Below, piece by piece: positions 1 to 11,001 of a DNA stretch of 64,000 nucleotides. The position numbers and the translations under genes are program-made. Origin of the DNA: Letharia columbiana (lineage: Eukaryota; Ascomycota; Lecanoromycetes; Lecanorales; Parmeliaceae); the NCBI RefSeq assembly GCF_014066305.1, contig NW_023501084.1, forward strand, positions 124,001-188,000, given 5' to 3'. The number at the start of each line of letters is the position of its first letter. Within the stretch, counting starts at the first letter, position 1. The notes beneath the pieces are model-generated. The model worked only from the letters and a program-made list of their open reading frames with translations. It ran no database searches and had not been told where the DNA came from.

Positions 1-249
1 ACGTGCCCGGGAAAGCCCAGGGCCCACGGTTGTCTGCCGTTTCCCATGTGCCTGTATTTGTGGGGGTAGAGTTGAAGGGACAGATACTTTTCATGACATC
101 GCGAGGATTTTGGGGAATCTTTGGGAGCAGAGGAAGTGGTGTAGACTGAGTTTTGAGACTTGCGATGCTCTATAAATCTATATTCTATTTCTAAATTATT
201 ATAGTAATTTTTGACCATCACTCTTATATAGTTAGTTTTTTTCCTGGCC

Positions 250-1735
250 TCACGTCCTTCGGTTTCCCGGCAGGTCCATCGCATCCAGTCCTGCGAAATG
301 GGCCAGAGCCCACGCCTGCTCGTCAAAATGGTTGGGTCCCGTCAGATCCTGTCCACCCTCTGGGCTTGGTTGAGGGAAGTCGTAGTTCATGAATCCCATT
401 CCAGGTTCATTTTGATGCGCTGGTGAGTTCTCTGAAAAAGCCGTTGGACCATCAGATGCCATGCTAGGATCTCTTGTGTATTAGCGAGAACCCGGTGGAC
501 TGGCCAACTGACCCTTCAGACGTGAGACTGGGCACTCCAAGAAATGGCAAAGGTCTGCTTGGCTGAGACAGAACACCTTTCGAAAACGCCAATTCAGGCT
601 GTGGGAGGATAATGTAAAACTCCATCTGACCATGACCAGAAATCTAATTCCCCAGACGTCCAGCCAGGCTGTTGAGGATACTGTGCATATCCGTTCGGCA
701 TGGTATTCAAATCTTCAAAAGCCCAACCGGTTTCGATACTGTAAAATGCTATTCTCCCTGCTTTCTAAGGATCTTGTAGCCAGTTCTTGGTCTTCTGCAT
801 ACTGCTGCTGCCGATGCGGTTGTAAACCCTCCCATACGCCGCTCCTGGCGCTTCAGGACGCGGTAGAATTCTTCGCCCCGGGGCCGTAAGGACGTAATTC
901 TCCGGCGGTGTCATTGCAACTGTCCTAGGTTGCTCGACAGACTCAGGCGGTGTATTGGCACTTCCCGCCGCCTTCTTCTGAGCCCATTCGATCTGCCGCT
1001 CGGTGGGAACGTAAGAGCACCTTCGGTTCCTCCTTGTACACCGCCTGCAGTGGGGTTTCTCGCCGTCGCATTTCTGTTTTGCGGCTCTAAGAAAGCCCAA
1101 AGTCAGCTCAATCGAGCGCTCCTTTGTGGAAAGGAGCCAAGTACTTACCGGCACCGCATACAAGCCTGTTCCACTTTCTTCTCGATGACCCGACCGGAGA
1201 CCCCTTTAACGGGGGGAGCCTTGCGCCTTTTTGGTTCTGGCTTGTTAGCAAGCTCCGGGTGCCTTGCCTCTGTCTCTTGCCTGGTCGGTGCCGGCGCGCG
1301 GTGCCTTTGCCTCGGAGCAATGCTTACAGCATCGACGGGTACCCAAAGCTCAGGCGATGCTTGCAGACCTGGGACAGAGGTGACCGTGGGCATGGGATCC
1401 TCCCACTCATACCAGTCGTTGGGGGGCATGGCATAGGGACCGGTGAGCTCATCGAAGATCAACGGCTCATCACCGCCAAGGAGCGGAGGATCTGCGAGGG
1501 AGACGAGGGTCTGTGGCAGGACTGGCGCCCGTGAACTATGAAGTTTTTGTGTCAGCGTGAGTCTATTGGCCAAACACGTCGAATGGCTTAGGAGTTTGCA
1601 GTGTTCGTAGCTTGAGACGAGCAGCAGAAGGACACTGCTATCAGGTACGACTAGCATCCGCACATATAGTAGCGATGGTTCGAGGGAGGGAGCCACTCAC
1701 TTGGGCGCGGAGGTGGAGAAGTTGTTAGAAGACAT
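250..1735 (-). CDS. Zn(II)2Cys6 fungal transcription factor
   Basis: Probable nuclear DNA-binding regulator. Start ATG is at 1735. Exon 1 (1701-1735) joins exon 2 (1149-1535) across a 165-nt GTGAGT intron, and a GTAAGT...TTAG intron (1087-1148) joins exon 3. This second intron splits the zinc cluster: CMRCR lies on one side and KCDGEKPHCRRC then TRRNRRC on the other. Together they give C-x2-C-x6-C-x6-C-x2-C-x6-C, the binuclear cluster, followed by a basic stretch. A Pro/Glu-rich N-terminal arm with a basic KPEPKRRK patch precedes it. The 3' part is unsettled. Exon 3 read straight through stops at 765, but splicing a GTATGG donor near 830 continues the frame to about 594. A further coding-like ORF (250-462, Asp/Gly/Pro-rich) has a CTAAT branch point and acceptor just upstream and may be the last exon. 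The target genes cannot be told from sequence. The class call is firm; the C-terminus is not. Confidence 0.68.
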
Positions 1736-3285
1736 CTTTAGCGTTGATGTCTGTTGTCGTCTTGTTACTTCTTCGGAGTCAAAAAGAAGTCTCTTGGAGA
1801 ATGCAATGAATGCTACTTACCAAGGCACCCTGAACAAGACAGACCACGGTATATATATACCTGGAGCCATTCTCTTTGTCATCTTCCGTAGAGAATTGTA
1901 TGGCTCCCAAGTACGAGTGCCAGTCACGTCCACGATAACTGCGCCAAAAGACGTCGTCCAATCCCCTAAGTGCAAACGACGTGATGTTCTGTGCTGGTTT
2001 CAGGCTGCCAGATCCACGAGAACGTAACCTAGCAGATCAACCAGTCTGATGGTGCCAGCAACGTATCGTTCTATGGCGCTTTGACTCCATGACATCCACG
2101 ATAATGTAGACAACTTGAATGATCCAATGTAATGTAGTAGCAGCATATGGCGAGCTCCACTTGGGGCCGCATGACTCCTGCAGCCCAACGGGTTAGCTGG
2201 GTGGCAAAGAGGGAGCTTCACTCACAGGCTCCTCAGTGAGGGGAAGGGAAAAACTCACCATACAGTTGCCATCGAAAGACAGTAAAGGCCCCATGAGCAA
2301 AAACGCTTTCATGCATGATCAATGAGGCTGCCTACCACACCAAGGAGGCAATTGCAGGAAATTGCGTTGTCATTTCGGCCTAGTCTGAATCCTACTCGGA
2401 TGTTGTCAGGACTGAAACGAAGCTTCCTAACCACTCAAGGCCATGCCACGCAAAGAGTCCAATACCACTCTGATGTTCACGCATCATGGTCGACATCGTC
2501 CTCAATACCTGAGGCCAGCATACTGTTCATTTCTCTCTGAGTATGAGGGTGGGAGGGGAAGAGAGTGGCGTGGACATTTTGTGTAACACAGGCGAACTGG
2601 CCAGGTTAATATACTACTACACCGGCAAACAACCACCTGCACAACGAAAATTGATTGCTCCGGCTCACCAACTCAGTGGCCAGCATTCATCCTAGATTAG
2701 ACAGTCTTTCTCTGCGGTCGAATCTTTCTCTGCCACGAATACGTTCAGTGACCTACCGAAGTGTGTCAACGGCTGTATTCCGAATTTTGAAAGAAGCTAA
2801 CGAATCATGTTTGATGGTCCTCAATATTCACCACGTGATGCTACGATTGCTCGCAACCTGCATCATGCAAAGGTGATTTTCTTGTAGTCATGATCGATCG
2901 TGACTACTATGGAGGCAAATCGAAAGAGAAAGTCGGGCCCCTAACCTATGAAAGATGCGTCTATGGGAAAAAGTTGCGGGAATGGCATAAGTTAGTCGGA
3001 AAGGTGCTCAACAGGGTCGCCAATGCACGTGTTCACAGCCATGGAAACCCAACGTTCCTTACATCTTAGGAGATCACACTGTTGTACTTCGAATAGATAA
3101 TACGGTATGGATGCAGGTCAGACGCCTTGGGCGGCGAGAGGTGTTCTCAGCTCCGAGTGCCGGCTTTGAATCTTGCTTGTCAAGCTACTTCAGCTATGGG
3201 AGAGCCAATAAATCATACATTGGGTCCCTAGTAGCCTATCAATATACAAGCAAACTATCTCGTAAATTTACAATCCATGAACACA
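1736..3285. other. intergenic, no gene recognised
   Basis: About 1.5 kb between the zinc-cluster gene and BIG1. All ORFs are short (108 residues or fewer), most begin at non-ATG codons, and none shows a family motif or a credible exon chain. It probably contains the long upstream region of the zinc-cluster gene and the 3' side of BIG1. Confidence 0.5.
1850..1859 (-). promoter_or_regulatory. TATA-like element upstream of the Zn2Cys6 gene
   Basis: A TATATATATA run lies about 115 bp upstream of the minus-strand start codon at 1735. Position and composition fit a TATA box, but a simple AT repeat is also possible. Confidence 0.3.
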
Positions 3286-4392
3286 TTACTGAGGCTGCTT
3301 CTTCTGTGCCGCGGGGCCCATCTCCTTGTCGAAAGCGGCATAAGAGACTTGGAGGCTGGCAACACCATTGATACCGACGTAGAGGATCGATATAAGGATG
3401 AAGGATACGAGTAAGCCCATAAAAAGGCCTGGACAGAGTAGTCAGTATGCTGTCTCACAAGTAAACATGTCCTAGGGGAAGTACCTGGGCTAAGATATTG
3501 GTATCGTTCGAACAAAGGACCATCTGGGAGTGTAATATTGCCATCAGATGCACGCTTTTCATTCGAAAAGTCTCGTTTGAGGTCCATGTGCACGGGCGCT
3601 TGGAATTGAGCATCCATCTCATACGACTCGGACTCAGTGGAGGCTGGTTGATGAGCAGCGTTGGGAGGCGTAGTAGTGTAGATGACAGTGAACTTATTTG
3701 ATGAGAGTAGGTCAAGGACAGACGCGAGGAAGGCGTCTAATTTATGTTAGCTTCCACATTGCATAGTCGAACAGTGATTTTCTCCACACCGTTTTCAACC
3801 AATTTCTGGGACCTGGCGTTACCGAAAGGAAGAGCGGGGAAATCGAGATTGATAACTCTGGGTTTCGCGTCTTCAGAGATTTCAAAGGAGCCAGCTTTAT
3901 GATGCCATATGTCAGCGAATAATCTCCAGTGCATGTTCCCAGCCCCAGAAGCTCTTACTTGACGCATCCACCCTCAAATGTCTTGCCCCACACTTCTCTT
4001 GTATGACTTTACTCAGGTGGTCCCCGCTAATCTCTCCCATCACTTCCTTGACCGCAAGACTTGACCGTATACTCTTATCATTCCCCAGTACTTTCATCCG
4101 TAGATAGGGCGACGCTCGGTTTTGGTAGTCAACTGCATTGACGCCCGGCTGCGATACGACGACGTAGGTATCTGATGTACATGCTTCGAGTTCTGGAATG
4201 ATGACTTTGCTGAGAGACGCTGCGGAGGTAAGATCTGGGGAGGATGCGAGGAGTCTGGAAGTTGTAGATTAGTGGAGCTCGGCTTCGCCCAGAGTTTTGG
4301 AATTACTCAGAGGTTGAGAAAAGGAAGAAGGGCGATGTGTCTTTGAAGGCGTTGACTACGCATGCACCCAGGGCAAACGCCCAGATCCTCAT
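3286..4392 (-). CDS. BIG1: BIG1-like ER membrane protein
   Basis: ER type I membrane protein of the BIG1 family, which is needed for cell-wall beta-1,6-glucan and is related to the V-ATPase accessory protein Ac45. Five exons (4307-4392, 3959-4254, 3790-3894, 3485-3736, 3286-3428) total 882 nt, giving 293 residues. The N-terminal MRIWAFALGACVVNAF is a signal peptide, followed by the conserved FKDTSPFFLFSTS motif. A lumenal domain ends with a TVIYTTTPP strand. The C-terminus has one hydrophobic span (about residues 245-265), then SYAAFDKEMGP and a KKQPQ tail, consistent with ER retention. An ATG three codons upstream (4401) could also start it. It is divergent from RRP17 with about 155 bp between start codons. 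The fit at both ends and the clean exon sum make this call strong. Confidence 0.9.
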
Positions 4393-4547
4393 TGATAACA
4401 TTGCCTGTATGTTGCTTTTCCAGGTGCTGATGCCACTTGAAGCCTGAGATGCGGCGACATGTTTGGCGCTAGGATAAACGTTTTTGCGGCGCATCAACGG
4501 AGGATTCCCCTCCTTCGAAAATCTCTGGCATCCTTCAGACATCAGTC

Positions 4548-5310
4548 ATGATGCTGGGTAAACGTAAAGCATTCCAAGCTGTGCCTCCACCAAGGAAGAA
4601 GCGGAAATCAGCGTCAGCCATCGAAGAGATCTCCTTCGACTTCAGTGCCCGAGAAGACTACCTGACTGGATTCCACAAACGCAAGCTGCTACGAATAAAG
4701 CATGCTAAGGAGGAAGCTGCCAAGAAAGACCGCGAAGACAAACTTGCTGCTAGGAAGATCGTATGCCTCAATCTGTTCCTGCTTCCCTGCGGTTCTGACT
4801 GGACGATCACAGCTACGAGAAGGGCGGAAAGCAGATCTGGAGAAGCATGTGCAAGCCGTAAATTCCATGATAAGGGAAGCGGACGGGATAGCTTCAGACT
4901 CTAGCGGGGAAGGGGTTGAGGGTGAGGAGGAGCCATGGGATGGGATCAAGGATAATCATGACCCTCTAGTGGACCATGAGGACGAATACATGGACGACGA
5001 TAGGTTTACAACTGTCACAGTCGAGGCTGTGGATGTCTCAAAGGATGGTCTACAGAAAGCAATTCAAGATGCAGAGAATGAAGGCGAGGCCTCGGGCACC
5101 GACAGACCTGATGGGAAACCACAGGGAACTACGGCTCTGCAGGGAAGAACAGGATCCGAGAAGGGCAAGCGGGTATGGACCAAAGAGGCCCCAAGTGGCC
5201 CTAGAAAAAGGAAAAAGAAGTTCCGTTATGAGAACAAAGCTGAGAGGAAGGCCACAAGATACAAGGAAAGATCGGGCAACAAAGCGAAAGCCAAGGCCAG
5301 AAGGGAATGA
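4548..5310 (+). CDS. RRP17: RRP17/Nop25-like ribosomal RNA processing protein
   Basis: Nucleolar protein of the Nop25/Rrp17 family, a 5'-3' exonuclease linked to 60S pre-rRNA 5'-end maturation in yeast. Two exons (4548-4760 and 4813-5310) flank a 52-nt GTATGC...CACAG intron and encode 236 residues, the usual size. Visible marks are an N-terminal basic PRKKRK signal, the family segment around EISFDFSAREDYLTGFHKRK, a Lys/Arg/Glu-rich helix, an acidic middle (DEYMDDDRF) and a strongly basic tail (PRKRKKKFRYE ... KAKAKARRE). It shares an upstream region with the divergent BIG1 gene. Start ATG 4548 is preferred over the second Met because the next in-frame ATG would remove the family N-terminus. 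No breaks were seen. Confidence 0.88.
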
Positions 5311-5550
5311 TAAGCGAAAGGAAGGGCATGAGCGTCATGATACCCTTTGAGCCGCAGCAATAAACAGTGTAATCAAAAGCATGATCATCTTTTGAATAGC
5401 TAGTCCTTCCGACCAAGGATGCAAGTATGTCTATTGCACAACATTTGGTCATCTTACAGCTCGCAAGCTCGGCGCTCTCCCGCCTCAAATCACCATTGCA
5501 GCACCGCAGTAACGCTCAAATGCAACACTCAAGTGGAGTACTCCAGCCGC

Positions 5551-6248
5551 TCAGATATTCCCAATCTCAAGCTGGAAGTCCTCCAATTCCTTCTTGACCA
5601 CGTTGTATTTCTGGGCCATCTCTTCATACTTCTCCTCCCATTGATCACGGCTTGCTTCGAGAGCCTGGACTTTGCGTTCGTAGTGGCCGGCCTTGACGTC
5701 GGTTTGACGTAGCCTGCGAGAAAGGAGACGTTAGCTTGGTGTTTCTCCTACGCTAGCAGTAATGCAAGAGACTTGGTCATACTTCTCATTTGTCTCCCTA
5801 ATGTTCTTGTCCGACTCCTCAGCTTCCTCTTCCAGCAGCTGCAGTCTCCTCTGTAGACTCTCATTCTGCATGCCGTGTTGGCCGCTCTCCTCCGCAGCCA
5901 CCTTGGCTTCCTTGATGCCACCTTCTAGCTTCTCGACCTCGGTCTCCAACAATTGGTTCTTGTGCGATAATGAAGTGATCTCTTGTTCCTTTGCGAGATT
6001 CTCCTGCTCCAACGTCTTGACCTTGCCTTGGAGCTCTTCATACTTGGCCTGGGTCTCCTCTTGCTGCACGCGGAGGGAACTCATTTTCTAAAGGAATCCT
6101 TAGCATTCTAGCCTCTCCCACATACGTTACAAGCATTGATTGCAGCCACAGAGTGATCAAAAGCATTTGCTGGCCTCGACGCAAACTAAGGTGGGGCAGA
6201 TATGGGGAAAGTAGCGTTTCCTACCTGTTTGATAGTGTCGAGAGACAT
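5551..6248 (-). CDS. TPM1: tropomyosin
   Basis: Coiled-coil actin-filament protein that stabilises cables used in polarised growth and cytokinesis. Three exons are 6225-6248 (MSLDTIKQ), 5783-6087 and 5551-5713. They total 492 nt, giving 163 residues, close to the usual ~161 of fungal tropomyosins. A heptad repeat runs through the protein (KVKTLEQENLAKEQEI, HKNQLLETEVEKLE), and the C-terminus reads LEDFQLEIGNI. The introns are 137 nt (GTAGGA...TTTAG, right after the start exon, a common fungal arrangement) and 69 nt (GTATGA...CGCAG). Reading through the second donor would give a premature stop, so splicing at GAGAA|GTATGA is chosen. It restores ETNEKLRQTDVKAG. Confidence 0.9.
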
Positions 6249-6571
6249 GATGGCGGTATCGAGCAAGGTAGAGCGGAGGTGGCAGTTTAGTGGAGTTGCA
6301 AGAGATTCAGAGTATGTAGAGAGAGGTTTTTCGAGGGAGAAAAGAGTTATGAAGTTTGTGGAGCTTACGTGGGACCTGAATGTCGAATGATAAAGATCGC
6401 CCATGGTGCCCACGCCGCAAGCGTCTAAATCCGGCTCTTAGCCGCGTCTCAGTCGCCAATGGCAACATGTAAAAGTAAACAGTACTGTACACAGTTACAC
6501 TACAGAAAATACTGAAGACTATCAATGATTGGGACTTTTACGAACTGAATCACCGATCTCCTGAATTCAAT

Positions 6572-8068
6572 ATGCTTGCGGCGCGAGACCAAGAAAACCT
6601 GGTCCACGGTCATCAAGCAGCAGCGGCTTCAAAGCCGCTCAATCAAGGAGCCAGACAGCTTGCGCCAAAGACTCCGGCCAAAGCACCCAAGACACCCTTC
6701 AAAGTTCCATTGAACGATGAAAACAATGCTGGTGCTCTTGGAGGGGGGAAAGGAGGGTTGAAGACCCATGGCAAGGGCAATGAGAACATGATCCTTGGGG
6801 CGAAGAAGGGAGGCCTGGGAGACAAGACTGCCTTTGTTACACCGATGGGTATAATATATTCGACTCGCCTGGCTATACGGTCAAGCTAATGTATCCGTGA
6901 TCCAGCCCCGCGAACTCGAGCGCCTCTAGGCATGAAGACAACCAACGCAAAAGCCAAAGCTTTTCAAACGCCCGCTCCACCTCCGGCTGACAATGATCTG
7001 GGCAAGACTAATCAGAAGAGTGTGTCAGCGCGAAAGGCAAAGCCGAGGATCTCCCATGCTGAGATGACCAAGTTGGAGGTCTTGGGTGACAAGGATGTAC
7101 TGGAAGAAAGGGAGATCGAGTACATGCCACCAGAGGCGAAAGGTTAGCATCTTGCTTTTACCAATCGAGGGCGGCGCTGATCGGCTTTAGATCTACCTGA
7201 TTATCCGGACGATCATGTTGAACTCAATCTATCCATGTTCGAAGGAGAGAACAGGATGAGAGGGGCCTGGAGCCATTTCATGACTAGGGAAGGGCCTGAC
7301 GGACTAAGTCATGCCGAGCGAGAGGAGCAACGACTGCAAAGGATCTATGACATAGCTGACAGGAAAATGGAGGCTCTTATGCAACGAGATATTGACAGCA
7401 TGCCTATTCCATGTACACACTATCCAGAATGTCCGACCGAAACATGCAAAGATACCGTCGAGGCAAGAAAAGCAGCAGAGGAGCAGTATCATGAGACCAT
7501 AGCAACGATTGAGGCAGAGACTACACCAGCTACCAGGAAATTGATTCCAACCAAGGGACCATCCACCCTCAAATCCAAAGTCGCTGCAGCATCATTGTCT
7601 CTGCCTAAACAATCTGGTCCTGCGTCGAAGACCGCCTCAAAGCCCACCTTTGCACCCGCTAAACCCCGTCTTACAACTTCCCTCGTTGCCCGGCCCAAGA
7701 ACGCACCTGCGCCAACTAATCCCTCACCTATGCGTCATAACGCCGCAGTAGCAGCCTCGAAGACGACAATGGGCTACTCGAAAGGTCGCGCCACTTCTGC
7801 CACGCTCCGCAAGACTGTGGTGCCAAAGAAAGATGTCAAGACTGGCTCAAATGAGATACCTGATACTTCTTTGGCGCCAGCGGAGTACATTCGGCGTTAT
7901 GGTGTACCCCGAGTCGGTAGCGAGATGTGGATTCGCTGTAGGGCCGCGGGATGCTTCGATGAGGATGAGGGGCCAAGTTTGGAGGAGATCTTTGCAGGCG
8001 ATCATCCGCATGGGTTGGACACGCTTTTAAGAGAGGAAGCAGAGCAGGAGTTTCAATTGACGTTTTGA
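6572..8068 (+). CDS. conserved basic fungal protein of unknown function, possibly securin-like
   Basis: Three exons (6572-6848, 6906-7142, 7191-8068) total 1392 nt and encode 463 residues. The two introns are short and canonical (GTATAA...CCAG and GTTAGC...TTTAG). The N-terminus is rich in KTP motifs (APKTPAKAPKTPFKVP), followed by PRTRAPLGMKTTNAKAKAFQ, a mostly disordered Ala/Lys/Pro/Thr middle, and an ordered acidic C-terminus (GCFDEDEGPSLEEIF ... EFQLTF). A central Cys/His segment reads CTHYPECPTETC. The overall plan, with a disordered basic N-terminus and an acidic C-terminus, recalls fungal securins, but I see no clear KEN or D-box, so that is only a suggestion. It is divergent from tropomyosin with about 320 bp between start codons. 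Confidence 0.72.
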
Positions 8069-9436
8069 GGATAGAGGGACCGAATCAGGGTCAGCGAGTT
8101 TAACTGGTCCTTTTCTCACTTTCGTACGCTGTGTCGTGCTGTTCTGTTAGCGCTGCCACAGTCATCAGATTCGGTGGCTGTTGTATCTGAGCTGGAACCG
8201 GCAACTGGTACGCGGCACCCTTCCTCAAGTTATGATTTTCGGCGTCCGATGAGGCTGTTAATGAGCATGAGCATGAGCATGAGCATCATTCTTGCTCTGG
8301 ATTACGTCTTCTGAGATATCATTTGGCGGCAGAAAAGAGACGTGCATTCAACGGAGGATAAATGGTTGCATGGCTTGTTATTATAGGGTTAACGGCGCGA
8401 AACAGCGAAGACTATTACTTTCCTCGCGCAAAACCAAAGCTCTTGAAGGATTGTCTGAGCAAAATTCGAAGCCTCGTATGCTCAAATAATAAGGTTACTT
8501 GGAGGAACTCCGAACAATTTGCAGTAAGAGAATGTAGTAGAAGTCGTGCATGGAGGCCATATCAACTTACAATAGGAAGGCTTAAATATAATAAAGAAAA
8601 TTCCTTGCAGATAAAACAACGATTTTCGGAGAAAGGTTTGCGAAACTGTCATTTTTTGGGGGGTAGTATACTTCAACTATACGACTTCTACAGATTCTCC
8701 CTTGCAGGTAAAGTGACGGCCCTTAGGAAAAATCTGCGAAAATTGTTACTATTTTCTGGCACTGCGTTCAATCTATATGACTTCTATAAGTTCTCCGTCG
8801 TATATACAATAACAGTATATAAGGAAAAGTCTATGGAAATCGTCAACTACTTTTTGGCAACTGTCGGACTCCTAGTTTCATGAAGGGGTTTCGCCCTCTG
8901 TGCATGACTTTTGCTACAAACTCTTACATTTATGGCAGACCACCCTTCTGATCGTTCCTTTTGGCCCATTATATAAATCTACTGTATATAGCATATTGCT
9001 CGGGTCGAGGATCCTCAATTGGTTCTCGAATCTCGTCTGGACTTCCAATGATACCGAGAGTGCGTCCTGGAACATTACTCGACCCTAGTACACTATTTAC
9101 ACACCCCTATTCGCAACTCTTCTCACAACATCGACGTTAGTCTGGCATATCATTTGCTAGCTATAAGGTATCTATCTGATCAAAAGGTAAAAAAATCAAA
9201 TGAGCGTGTTGGCTGATTACAGTTGACTGAATTGTTCATCAGTAAAGTAGTTTGCGAAACTCCACGAGCAGTGCCAAGCCAGAGATAGACGCCAACAGCG
9301 CGTACGCGGGCGCCAACAGCCCTACATACCTACCTTACATCCCGACCATCAAAAGCTCCAGTCGTGTGCACTACCCTCCCTCACAGACCAGACCAGACCC
9401 CCCCCCCCGCAGCGCCTCCCCCGAGTTGCGTCCAAG
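8069..9436. other. intergenic, AT-rich, with tandem repeats
   Basis: About 1.4 kb without a supportable gene. It holds a (GAGCAT)n run at 8262-8288 and an AT-rich block (about 8290-9090) with ~97-bp imperfect tandem repeats. ORFs in the block are short and without motifs. Confidence 0.5.
8575..8880. repeat. imperfect ~97-bp tandem repeat, about three units
   Basis: Landmarks recur at a steady period. TGCGAAACTGTCATTTTTTG starts at 8639, TGCGAAAATTGTTACT at 8735, and TATGGAAATCGTCAACTA at 8832. TTGCAG occurs at 8605 and 8702. ACGACTTCTACAGATTCTCC (8681) pairs with ATGACTTCTATAAGTTCTCC about 97 bp on. The units are diverged (roughly 60-70% alike by eye), so the array is old or has been mutated. 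Confidence 0.6.
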
Positions 9437-10226
9437 ATGCTCCCACCCCACTCAACGCACCTGCGCTCCGCACTCACGAGCTTGAAACTCCAAACCAAAC
9501 TCACCACACCATGCTGCGCGTCCCTTTCGACATCGACATCGTCGTCGAAACCCACCCACCGACCCTTCCTCAACCCATCCACCCACCGCACCCCCCCTCC
9601 GCTTCGAACACCACCACCACCACCACCACCACCACCACCACCACCCCCTCCCCCCCCCCTCCCCTCCACCCCCTCCCCTGGAACGCCTACCTCTCGCTGC
9701 GCAAGACGCGGCGCCGCTACAACCTCGCCTCGTCGCTGCTGAGCTCGCTCCTCACGACGGCGGGCGGCGTGTCCGCCCTCGCGACGCTCAACCTCGAGCA
9801 GGTCAACGTCTTCGGGCTGGATCCGTTCCTGGTGCTCGCGGCGCTGACGGCGGGCAGCGGCGCCGTGGGCTGGCTGCTGGGGCCGTTTGTGGGGAATGCC
9901 GTCTTCGGGGTGGCGCATCGGAGGGTGGGGGGGCAGATTGCCGAGGTGAGTTTTGCGTCTCTGTGTGTGTGTGTTTGGCTGGGTTGTGGTGAGTGGGGGG
10001 GGGGTGCGTTTTCGAGGGACGGTTACTGATGAGTGGTGTGTGCGATGGATAGAAGGAGAGGGATTTTTACAGGAGGATAAAGAAGCATAGGGTCGATCCG
10101 TCCGGAGGGTCGTCGGCGAATCCCGTGCCGGATTATTACGGGGAGAAGATTGGGAGCGTGAAGGAGTATAGGAATTGGATGAAGGATCAAAGGGCGTTCA
10201 ATAAGCGGAGGCTGAACTTTTTGTGA
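9437..10226 (+). CDS. PAM17: PAM17, mitochondrial presequence translocase motor subunit (frame break in a repeat tract)
   Basis: Inner-membrane subunit of the presequence-translocase motor (PAM/TIM23) for matrix protein import. Exon 1 ends at 9945 (GTGAGT donor) and exon 2 is 10053-10226. The body matches the family: WNAYLSLRKTRRRYNLASS, two hydrophobic spans around GGVSALATL and ALTAGSGAVGWLLGPFVG, then FYRRIKKHRVDPS, NPVPDYYGEKIGSVKEYR and a basic C-terminus. The ATG at 9437 opens a good presequence (Arg/Ser/Thr-rich, with TSSSKPTHRPF), but it lies in a different frame from the body. The two frames meet inside a (CCA)n plus poly-C tract at 9609-9663, where the sequence is one base short or two too long. 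Starting at 9511 in the body frame would give an acidic, non-mitochondrial N-terminus, so a tract-length error is more likely. Confidence 0.85.
9609..9663. repeat. (CCA)n followed by poly-C tract inside PAM17
   Basis: Twelve or so CCA/CAC triplets run directly into long C tracts. The PAM17 reading frame changes across this tract, so its length deserves checking. Confidence 0.8.
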
Positions 10227-11001
10227 TGTGTTGATACGTGGTGGGAGCGATGGAGATGGGGCAATGATCGATCCCTTTGCAGCGGTAAGGCGTCTTTGGT
10301 ATAACCAGATATGGGAATTAGGCAAAACCAACCCCCTCTACATAAATGAATCAGTCTTCACTGTTCCGATGTCACGTTCAAAAGCATGAGCAGCGTAGTT
10401 GACTTCCTTTCTATCAAAATCGTATATGGCAAAGTAGTCTATCATTGTAATGATGGAAATTCGTAGCCATCGAAAGAAGCATTGATGATCGGCCTGCACC
10501 TTCAACCGGCATGCCTCTTAGCGCTTCACGCTTCCACATAGTATCCAACCGAAGTCTCCATCTCCGTGCGCTGTGAGATGAAGACGACGAAGGCTGCGAC
10601 GAGCCTCGTCAATAAATAACGGCAAAGGTTGCATAGACGTGCTGATAGATGCAAATAAAGATCCAGAGTTGGCTCACACCTCACCAGAATAGCATAAGCG
10701 GTGCTTGAGCCAATAACAATGCTTTTGAAGATTGAAAATCGAGGCAAATGAAAACTGGCAATCGATGTGAACGATAGACCCGCGGGCACAATAGCTTGTA
10801 AAGGGGAATCGAAAGCTATTTCGAGGGGAAAAGGGACTTTGCGAAAGGAGCTATTGTGGCTGCTGTCTCCTGGTGTAGAGACTCCTCAGTACTGACGCTG
10901 CTGAGTAAGATGCTGTGGCCGGCTAGTTCGACAGTCTTATCAAGGGCGGAATCGGCTCGGTCTTCAACCCCTTGGCCACGACGAAGCTCTGAATCGATTG
11001 T
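10227..11001. other. intergenic, nothing recognised
   Basis: 775 bp between PAM17 and the RRM gene, which converge. ORFs are short with no motif. It presumably holds two 3' UTRs. Confidence 0.45.

Noticed and set aside
1124..1534. 136-codon plus ORF
   Set aside because: Antisense to the zinc-cluster exons, which carry the real motif.
9349..9918. 189-codon minus ORF with a long poly-Gly run
   Set aside because: Exact antisense of the PAM17 repeat and coding region; a shadow frame.
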